From the NCBI RefSeq assembly GCF_003369915.1, contig NW_022881603.1, positions 30,873,522-30,937,521 of the forward strand: 64,000 nt of DNA, in the 5' to 3' direction. How positions within the stretch are numbered: the stretch's first letter is position 1; each line of letters starts with the position of its first letter. Source of the DNA: Drosophila miranda. Lineage: Eukaryota > Arthropoda > Insecta > Diptera > Drosophilidae. Position numbers and translations under genes: made by a program. Positions 14,750 through 24,804 of this stretch are shown here, piece by piece. Under the pieces are notes generated by a model. The model did no database searches. It was not told the origin of the DNA and worked only from the letters and a program-made list of their open reading frames with translations.

Positions 14750-15417
14750 ATTTGCTAATATGTATTACTAGAACAACAACTGATCAAAGAAAAGCAGCAA
14801 CTGGTGGATCGCATCGAGTGCGAAACATATTTATAGGAAATATAATTATGTAAAAAGGGAGAGAGCGCTTGACGTGCGGTCAGCGAGAGAGCATAGTACA
14901 GTGCAATCTCCCTAGAGCATACAATTTGCTGCGCACTCAGACTACTGTGGAAATAGCTGAGTCAGTAACTGGATCACATTGTCCTTGTAAATGACGAAAG
15001 CATATTTTGCTAACCCAGTGTACACTCCTTCGAGTGTGCACTGTACTTGAATATTTTTAAACTGCGCAGCAGAGCAATAGAAGGAAAACGATGCAAAAAG
15101 AGAGATGCCGAGAGCCCATTGCACACACTGCGTGACAAAAAGCTGTTTATCGGTGTCTGAGATTCTCGTCATACCATTTTACAAATAAATTGATGTGTTA
15201 TGATGTTTAGTAAATATACTCTAGATTTGTATACTATGTGTACTGCGTATAAGTGGGGACTTGTTATTATTGCCTGCATTAGTATTTTAATGCAGAGCGT
15301 CGACTGCGAGCTAAAGCCTAAGTCTCGGTGCGCATACAAATCACACTAGCTGTATTCGTACGATTCCTGAACTGTACTTATTTTCCCTTTTGCTTATTCA
15401 TCCTTTTTCATACTGTA
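14750..15417. other. Intergenic stretch between maltases 2 and 3, copy A
   Basis: No recognised gene. A 76-codon minus-strand ORF (14942-15172) contains an imperfect inverted repeat, cagtgtacactccttcgagt followed by gtgcactg, at about 15017-15044. I see no family motif in it. Sequence beyond the last recognisable maltase-3 codons (15440-15300) shows no final exon of the usual MP-x-A-VVL type, so the 3' end of maltase 3 appears lost. Repeated at 40066-40733. Confidence 0.5.
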
Positions 15418-15737
15418 CATATGTACATAAGTATGACAAGGGCATACTGGAACTTGGCGGGCAGACCACCGAACACCTGGGTCAGATCCACATTCTCGAT
15501 GGAGTTGAAAATGTTGAACAGCGAAATGTAGACGTAGTTGCCGCTCAGGTAACTGAAATTTGGAACTTATGATGATGAGGTCAGGACTCACCGCTTAACG
15601 GCCAGGACGTAGTTGCTGACTGCCTTGATCTCGGCAGAGCCCTCCTCGATGGTGGGCTCCTTGCGGAGCTGCTGCAGCCGCTTGAAGATGTTTAGGTGGC
15701 TGAGAGAGACTTCGCGCTCTGTCTTCACGTTACGCTC
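15418..15737 (-). pseudogene. Maltase 3 fragment, copy A (last exons only)
   Basis: Matches 40734-41053 of copy B: the short last exon (15418-15552) and part of the preceding exon from 15592. The exon codes for the region between ERNVKTEREV and LAVKR. The gene is cut at 15737, where errantivirus pol sequence begins in the opposite coding orientation. No 5' part of the gene exists on this side. Confidence 0.85.
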
Positions 15738-15739
15738 AC

Positions 15740-17602
15740 GTCTTCAACTTCGCTAATATAGCAAAACCTATGACACTCAAATTAAAGAAACGAGCAGTCA
15801 TAGACCCAACAGAGGAAAAATACGTCGAGACCTTCGAAAAATTGAAAGTACTTATCACCTCAGACCCCATCCTCGCATTCCCAGATTTCAACAGAATGTT
15901 CACGGTAACAACCGATGCAAGTAACATTGCATTGTTGTCGCAAGACCACAAACCAATCTGCTATGCAAGTAGAACCTTAAACGAACACGAAATCAATTAT
16001 TCAGCAATAGAAAAGGAATTACTAGCTATAGTTTGGGCAACTAAGTATTTCAGATCATACCTGTTTGGTAGAACGTTTGAGATATTGAGTGATCGCAAAC
16101 CCTTGATTTGGTTGAATAACCTCAAGGAACCAAATATGAAGCTACAACGATGGAAGATCAAATTAAATGAATTTGCTTTCAAAATAAAATATTTACCCGG
16201 AAAGGAGAACCATGTAGCCGATGCGCTATCAAGAGTAAAGATTAACGAAAACCTACTCGGGGAAACCATTAATAGTGATTGTGCAACGGTCCGTAGCGCG
16301 CAAGAAGATAATACAAATTATATTCTACTTACAGAGAGACCAATCAATTACTATAATAGGCAAATAGAACTGATTAAAGGTAATGAGGATAAGGTAGAAA
16401 CATCCCACTTTTTCCACAAGATACTGATAAAAATCACATATACCGAAATGACAGAATCATTAGCAAAAGATATAATAAAGGAATATGTGTGTACCAAAAA
16501 GAGTGCACTATATTTCCATAACGAAGTAGACTTCCCACTGTTCCAAAGGGCATTCCTGGAGATAATCAGTCCAAATCACACCACTAAACTGATTAAATCC
16601 AGTACCAAACTCATAAATATTCCGAACTACTCCGAATTCAAAGAACAAATATTGAAGAATCATAAAGAGCTACTTCACCCAGGTATCGAAAAGACCACTA
16701 ATTGGTTTAAAGGAAAATTCTACTACCCCGATTATCAAAAGTTAATCCAAAATATTATCAATGAATGTCCTACGTGCAACGTTGCTAAAACAGAGCATCG
16801 TAACACCAATCTAACCTTCGAAATCACCCCTGAAATACAAAATATCAGAGAAAAGTATGTCATGGATTTCTATTTGGTAGGCAATCAACAATTCCTATCA
16901 TGCATTGATGTATATTCTAAATTCGCTACCCTTGTAGAAGTTAAGAGTCGTGACTGGTTAGAAACCAAGAGAGCCATCGTAAAAGTCTTAAACGAAATGG
17001 GCAAGCCACAGGGAATTAAAGCCGACAAAGATTCAGCCTTTATGTGCGCAGCATTGCAAGCATGGTTGAATGCGGAAAATGTGAAAATCGAAATCACTAC
17101 CAGTAAAAACGGAGTTTCTGATGTAGAACGACTACATAAAACGATCAATGAAAAATGAAGAATCATTTCAAGTGAGGATAACATAGAAAACAAGTTCACC
17201 AAATTCGAGTTAATTCTATACACTTATAACCATAAAACGGTTCATAATACTACAAAAAGATCCCACGCTGATATCTTCCTGTACGCCGGACTACCAGATT
17301 ATAACACCCAACTGAATAAAGTTAGGAAGATCAATCATTTGAATAACGATAGAATCGACTTTGAAGTAGACACACGCTACAAGAATGCACCCCTAGTTAA
17401 AACAAAAACAACCAACCCGTTGAAAAGAACAGGGGAAATTAGGCAGGTAGACGAAAAGCACTTTGAAGAGAAAAATAGAGGGAGGAAAATCACCCACTAT
17501 AAAACGAAATTCAAAAGAAAGAAAAAATCTAATAAAAGTAAATACGATAATTGCAGAGTACCCGAAGAGAGTACTGGGAATCCGGAGCTACAACATGATT
17601 AA
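15740..17602 (+). pseudogene. pol: Errantivirus pol remnant (RT end, RNase H, integrase)
   Basis: Reading begins at the joint (VFNFANIAKPMT, the end of the RT connection). RNase H has TTDAS and SDRKP motifs but has lost a few residues after the first aspartate block (reads IALLSQD). Integrase shows an H...H...C-x2-C finger (HKELLHPG ... CPTCN, about 16660-16790). The D-D-E core is MDFYLVG, KADKDSAF and DVERLHKT (about 16862, 17025 and 17125). A TGA at 17156-17158 interrupts the frame, which continues in phase to 17602. The 3' end overlaps the env reading frame. RT, protease and gag are missing, so it is not functional. Confidence 0.85.
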
Positions 17603-18985
17603 GATTATAATCTTACTAATGTTCACCGTCCTACAGTCTTCGGGACAGAATATAGAGATAGATCCCATCAACTCAAGGAATGGATATCTCATATTCAAAA
17701 CAAATACCATTAACATACCCATTAATTATGAATACCATTATCTAACAATTAATATAACAAGAACAGATGAAACATATCAGAGTTTACTAGAACAGGCAAC
17801 CCAATTTAATAACGTAATCCAAGTTCAATATTTAATCGAGAAATTGCAACGTGAATTCAACGGCATCAAAATAGCCAAAAGAAACAAAAGAGGCCTTATA
17901 AATGCAGTAGGCACAGTATATAAATATCTATTTGGAACATTAGATCAAGATGATAAAGTCGAATTAGAAGGGAAAATAAACAATCTGGCTAGCCACAGTG
18001 TTCAAGCTAACGAATTAAACTTAGTAATTCAAGCAGTAAATTCTGGCATAGAAGTTGTCAATAAATTAACAAGGATAATGATAGAAATAAGCAACTAGAG
18101 ATATTAATATTTAACCTTCAACCTTTTACAGAGTACATAGAGGATATTGAATTAGGCATGCAGCTAACAAGATTAGGGATCTTTAATCCAAAATTATTGA
18201 GGCAGGATTACCTGAAACACATCGATTCAGAGAAATTATTAAATATCAAAACATCTACCTGGTTGAAAACAGACACTAACGAAATACTAATAATTTCCAA
18301 CATCCCACGAGAGATCAGAAATATTCCTATACTTAAAATTGTCCCATATCGAGATGAAGATAATAACATCCTCACTGACCTAACGCAAAACAATTATTAC
18401 GTTCTAGAAAACGAGGTATATGAAAAAGAATCAAAACGAAAAATAAATGACGAATGTATTTCAGGAATAGTCAAACAAGTAGAAACAAAATGTCCATACA
18501 CCAAAGCACACTAAAACTTTCAAATAAGTTTCATAGAACCCAATATATTGTTAACTTGGAAATTACCAAAAACCATATTAAACCAAGATTGCCTAAACCA
18601 AGAAATAAAAGTAGAAGGTAACGCATTAATAAAAATACATAATTGCAGTATACAGTTAAATGAATTCTTAATATCCAACTCCATACCAGAATTTGCACAA
18701 AGCATCTACATCAACAATAACGTAACAAAAATTAAACCATTGTCTTATTTGCAAACCAAAGAAATCGTAATAGAAAATACGCGATTAAATAATGTATTAC
18801 ATGTAAGCTTAATACTACTATTTGTCATACTCATAATAGGATTAAGCTACAAATTGTTTAATCTAAGTAAAAGCAATAAGCCTAAAACCGACCCGCACAT
18901 AGAAACACCCTTAGACGAAGACGAGGAATCCCCAGCAGGCACAGTTTTAGACGCACCTGAACTATATCCAAGGATAATCGCCTGA
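17595..18985 (+). pseudogene. env: Errantivirus env remnant
   Basis: Begins at ATG 17595 with a hydrophobic signal-like segment. A basic furin-type site (RNKR, about 17880) is followed by a hydrophobic Gly-rich segment, the usual position of the fusion peptide in insect errantivirus Env. The frame stops at 18098. After a frame change it resumes from about 18158, meets another stop at 18512-18514, and continues to 18985 with a C-terminal membrane segment at about 18808-18860 and a short acidic tail. An alternative upstream ATG at 17463 would add 44 residues within the pol overlap. With at least two breaks this is a pseudogene. Confidence 0.8.
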
Positions 18986-19012
18986 GGACAGGCTTAAATC
19001 TAACAATGGGGG

Positions 19013-19717
19013 AGTGACATATCTATAGTCCATGCTCCGCATACCCTTGTCTATGTCTATTACCCTGCAACCCAATTACCCACAATACTATAAACAATAC
19101 GACACCCTCAGCTTCGAACCCTCATAAACAATCTCACGCTCGAAATAGACCACGCGTAGCCGATTGCAGGCAATGTAAACAAACACCCTAAACTGGAAGT
19201 TGAACATAAAACAATAGATGCCGCACTAGAATCCAGCCGCACTAGAATCCAGCCGCACCAGAATCCCGCCACTCTTCAGAGATCAATTACTAATCGATTC
19301 TCAAGAATCACACCATCCTAGCTGACCAATCAGAGGCCCTATTCTCAGCCACCCCCAAGTAATGCAACACCGATCATACGCAGCGGAAGCCTTTCATCAA
19401 AAGCCGCCTTTCCCACATATCGATCGAGTCACGAACTCCATCTCCGAAGCCGAAGTCGAAGCCAACGCCTCCGAATCCAAATCCGAATCCCAAACCGAGC
19501 ATCATAATATAAATAGTCTGCATCTAAGAAGCCAACTCAGTTCTGTTCAAGACAAACGTCAATCGCGACACCGTCGGAGAATTCAACCAAAGTTAATTCC
19601 GTTCAAGACATCAGACCTCAGTCATCGTCGGGGAAATAACTAACCAATGTACGCTAAGTTTAAGTGAAAAAATAAAACCTTTTTTAAAACTTAAACTGAA
19701 GTGTCGCATATTTAACT
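19013..19717 (+). repeat. 3' LTR of the errantivirus
   Basis: Starts AGTGACATAT right after a purine tract (aatgggg, 19006-19012) and ends ...TTTAACT before atatat. This gives AGT...ACT termini and a length of 705 bp. It includes a polyadenylation-type aataaa at about 19670. There is no second LTR in the window. Confidence 0.75.
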
Positions 19718-20389
19718 ATATATCTATACCCTAATAATTTTCATGCTTTAAAATAATGAATTTATAACTAAACTTATATGATAATTAGGATTAAGGGAAT
19801 ATTACCCACAAATTAGAACCTAAGTCAATTGTTGTGTTTCTACAACTGCAACGTAATGAATATTGAAATTGAAGTCTCCCATTATATTAAAATATGAATC
19901 GTTTTGAATTGAAATGAATCTTTAAAATCATAAAAATGGTCTGTCGAGTATCCGTGCCAGGATCTTATAAAATGTGGTAAATCTTAGTAAAGGATTCATC
20001 AAGGGACAATGCAAGAACTCGAACGCATTGTCATGGTAGGGTGGGTACAGAAGAGAGGGGCAATCAACACCTAGGTTCTCTCTAAATAGAAATGGTTCAG
20101 TAGGGCTTTTATTTGGCGTGTCGGCGCTATCAGTATTTCAGTTTACTTTGTTTTTGTATAATCACTTATAGTTTCCCGTAAAGTGCACTATTTAAATGTA
20201 GTGGAGTACGATAGTACAATTAGGTGAGGAAGAACCCCGACCATCCGGCGAGCTAGACCCGAGCCTAGCAAGAGTGCACACGACCAACCGTATTTGTACG
20301 CCGTCCTTAAGTTCAGTCATAGTCATCTGCTGATATCAAGGGCCTATATATCTGTTTACATATATATATATATTTAAACTCTGGTACAC
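19718..20389. other. Unassigned AT-rich stretch
   Basis: Between the errantivirus LTR and the plus-strand maltase remnant. It contains a (TA)n run near 20360-20376 and no convincing ORF or recognised transposon ends. Nothing here can be called. Confidence 0.5.
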
Positions 20390-21675
<1,286 letters not shown>

Positions 21676-22748
21676 TGTGAGTTGCAACTCTACAGTTATA
21701 CCCGATACTAAGTCAGTATGGCTCTCCGGCAGACGCCGCTAATATTAAACGCCACGACAAAGAGTGCGTGCGAGAGAGACAGAAAATCAGTCTGAGCGTG
21801 ACGTCGGGCGCTGCGTAGCCACTGCAAATTGATTTGTTCCTTTTGGCTATAAAAATTATCTGATCTGATCCAGATTCAGCTATCTGATAGATATGGTCAT
21901 TATCTATGATTCTGCGTTTTTAGTTTTCTCGAATCTGCAATATTGTGGATGCAACAGATTTTCGTCCTTTGTGGGGGCGGAAGGGGGTGCGGCGAAATTT
22001 TGAGATATGCGTTTTATAGATACATCTTAAAGGAGTGTGTGTACCAAATTTGGTTACTCTAGCCTTAATAGTCTATGAGATTTGTGGATGCCTCAGATTT
22101 TCGTCCTTTGCGGGGGCGGAAGAGGGTGTGGCGAAATTTGGACACAAAATGGACAAGGTCCGATATCACAGGAGTGTGGATACCAAATTTGGTTGCTCTG
22201 GCTCTTATAGGTTCTGAGATCCTTGAACTCATATTTTGCAATTGGCAAAACCGACCATGAAACCTGTGTGTTAGAGAGAGACAGAGCAAGAAAGAATGAA
22301 ATTGTTTTCTTTATTCTGGCTATAATAATTATACGATCTGGTTCAGATTTTGCACTCTGCGTTTTTTGTTTTCTCATATCGTCGAAATTGTGGATGCCAC
22401 ACATTTTCGCCCTTTGTGGGGGCGGAAGTGGGCGGGGAAAAGTTTTGAAATATTCTTGTAGCAGTGACACATCACAGAAGTCTGGATCCAAAACATCGTT
22501 GCTCTCGCTCTTATAGTCTTTGAGCACTAGGAGCTGAAGGGGACGGACAGACGGACGGACGGACAGACGGACAGACGGACGGACGGACAGACGGACAGAC
22601 AGACATGGCCCAATCGACTCGGCTATTGATGCTGATCAAGAATATATATACTGTATGGGGTCGGAAACGATTCCTTCTGGACGTTACACACATCCACTTT
22701 TACCACAAATCTAATATACCCCAATAATCATTTTGAGTATCGGGTATA
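21676..22748 (-). mobile_element. DINE-1/Helentron, full-length-like, reverse
   Basis: About 1.07 kb. It runs from the 3' end remnant (gttgcaactctacag) through ttatacccgatactaagtc to gagtatcgggtata at 22748. It contains two or three tandem versions of an internal block of about 130-150 bp (cagattttcgtcctttg-ggggcggaag, at about 21955, 22096 and 22400) and the GGAC/AGAC microsatellite at 22540-22606. The right 375 bp are the part shared with the start of the window. It truncates maltase X. Confidence 0.85.
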
Positions 22749-22766
22749 ACAAACAAACCACTCCAC

Positions 22767-22794
22767 CACACACACACACACACACACACACACA
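22767..22794 (+). repeat. (CA)n microsatellite at LINE-1 target, copy B
   Basis: CA run one unit longer than in copy A (394-419). It abuts the LINE-1 target-site repeat. Confidence 0.9.
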
Positions 22795-23315
22795 TAAACT
22801 GCTAGGAGAGAGAGAGTTGAGCGTTTTCAAGTGCGGTTGTTCTGAATCACGGGCTCCTGATTTTCCGTTTTTAGCATCCGCGCTGCGCGTGTTACCTGGA
22901 AGAAAAGCTTTTGAGAGCAGGCTGCTGTCGCACCGGTACGTACTGCGTATAAAAGCCGGCCCCACCGGCATCCCGCTCTGTTGCAGGGGCACAATCAGTG
23001 CACTCCAGGCAGCAGGGGAAGGGGGGTGAACCCTTGTTTTGGCGCCTTCCACTTGCACTTTCCACATTGTTGGTGGAGGGAAAAAAGGAATTTTCACTCA
23101 ACTTTTCTTCTTTCTTCTTCTTCTCGTCCGGAGCTTCACACACAAAAGCTGATCGCGCCGCCAGACAGGTGATCGCGTAGAGTTGCCACACGGACGGTGT
23201 TGCCAGACAGCCCCGATCGACCCAGGGCTGCCAGAGTGTTGGAGAGAGCTGGAGTTGCGCGCCAACGGAGGGAGATTTTAATTTCGAAATTCAAATTCTA
23301 AAGTAAACAATAGAA

Positions 23316-24804
23316 ATGGAGGAGAATGAAAAGCTCGCCTTCAGGAAGGGTAGCATGCTCGCCCGATCGCCGGCACGCGAGCCATCTCCATCTCCAGCAG
23401 CAGCGGCGCAGAGTCGGGACCTTGACTCTAGGGAGACCCCCAAGAGGCTTCGGGACCCAGCCAGCCCGGGAAGTTCCCAGAGGCAAACGCCGCCCAAGAA
23501 GAGCAAGGCCCACCAGGAGGCTACCTGCTTTGAGAACCTCTCGGAGCTGGGAAAAATCCTTGATGAGGTTCAGACCAGGATGATGGACAAAAATACGCGC
23601 CACATCAACATGGCCACCAGAGCACTGTTCGTGCGCATGAAGGAGCTGCACTCGAACATCATCGAATCGAGCCAAGAGGCTGCAGCGGGTAGAAGCGCGC
23701 TGCAGGAAGGCTCCGACGCCCAAGGCCTGTGCCCGAAATGCTCACAGAGCACGCGGAGCGCAGACAAGGAGCAGCAGACAACGACCGTCTGGAGGAAAGA
23801 TGCCGCAGCGCAAACCGAACCGTGGCGTAAACTTAGCCAGCCATCCGTGGCCGAAGGTCCAATGGGGGAGCCGGGAACCCCACATACGCGCCCAAGGCAG
23901 CGAAAAGGAGCTATCGCAACCAAGAGGACCCTTAAAAAGAGGACCCCCGTTGCGGCCACACGGAGACGTGGCGACGACCAGCGCCATGAGGCAGCCCAAG
24001 AGCCCCGGAATCCCGGACAGCGAATGGAGCGTGGTGGCCAAGAGGCCGAGAGCAGCACGCCGCGCTCGCCCAGACGCGGTCATAGTTCAGGCCCCCGGGA
24101 AGTCGTACAGCGAGGTTCTGGCAATGGTCACCAGACGACACGACAACCAGCTTTCCGACCTGGGAAGCTGCGTCTCCAAGGTACGCCGCACCATAAACGG
24201 CAACCTTCTGCTGGAGGTGGCAAAAGACAGCGTGGAGAGTGCTGAGGGCATGAAAGCCAGCATCGCACGTGTCCTCGGCGATGGAGCGTCTGTGCGCGCA
24301 ATGACGGAAGACTCGAAGGTGGTCATATTGGAGATACGGGACATCGACTCCCTCGCGACAGAGCAGTAGATCTGTGCCGCTCTAACTCGCCAATTCAACA
24401 TTGACGAGGGTCGAGTAAGAGTCCGCAGTCTGCGCCGCGGATACGCGGAGTCCCAGCTGGCGGTGGTCAGCTTGCCCTTCTCCCTGGGCCAAGCGGTCCT
24501 GAAAGGCGGCAAGGTGAGGATCGGCTGGACCATATGTAGGATCCGGGAAAGAGATGGACTCCCAAGGTGCTACCGATGCCTGGAACCCGGGCATATCGCA
24601 CGGAACTGCAAGAGTACAGTGGACAGGAGTGGCTGCTGCATCAAATGCGGGGAGAAAGGGCACAAAGTTGACGAATGCAAAAAAGAGCCTGCGTGCTTCA
24701 TCTGCTCAGCAGCTGGAAAGAAGGAGGTCACGCACAAGGCAGGCACTAAAAACTGCCCTGCCACGCGAAGCGGGTTCGGCAAAACCAGGACGACATGCAG
24801 TTGA
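23316..24804 (+). pseudogene. LINE-1 copy B ORF1 (Gag-like), frameshift plus stop
   Basis: ATG 23316 opens 309 codons in one frame. The conserved C-terminal half (EWSVVAKRPR, SYSEVLAMV, LLLEVAKDS, VILEIRD) is in the +1 frame from about 23800, so there is a frame change in the Arg/Pro-rich middle. A TAG at 24367-24369 (after LATEQ) interrupts it, and it resumes in phase to 24804. Zinc knuckles follow: CYRCLEPGHIARNC, CIKCGEKGHKVDEC and CFICSAAG (about 24570-24720). The last codons overlap the ORF2 start by 10 bp (24795-24804). RNA-binding Gag-like protein in life. Copy A shares the stop and the frame change. Confidence 0.8.

Larger units (their letters stand above)
15738..19717 (+). mobile_element. 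Errantivirus (17.6/297-type Ty3/gypsy with env), 5'-truncated
   Basis: Internal sequence from the end of RT through RNase H, integrase and env to a 3' LTR. The 5' LTR, gag, protease and most of RT are absent, and the left joint (15737/15738) is directly in a maltase exon. The affinity is judged from a pol-env overlap, an Env with a furin-like site, and an LTR starting AGTGAC and ending ACT next to an ATATAT flank, as in the insect gypsy/17.6/297 group. All reading frames carry breaks, so this is a dead relic. Confidence 0.85.

Noticed and set aside
20118-20389. Possible solo LTR (tgtcggcg ... cactaca)
   Set aside because: TG...CA limits occur, but there is no target duplication and no second copy in the window, so chance cannot be excluded.
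23316-24245. 309-codon frame read as a complete ORF1 protein
   Set aside because: The second half in this frame is Arg/Gly/Pro low-complexity, while the conserved Gag region lies in the next frame. It is a frameshifted pseudogene.
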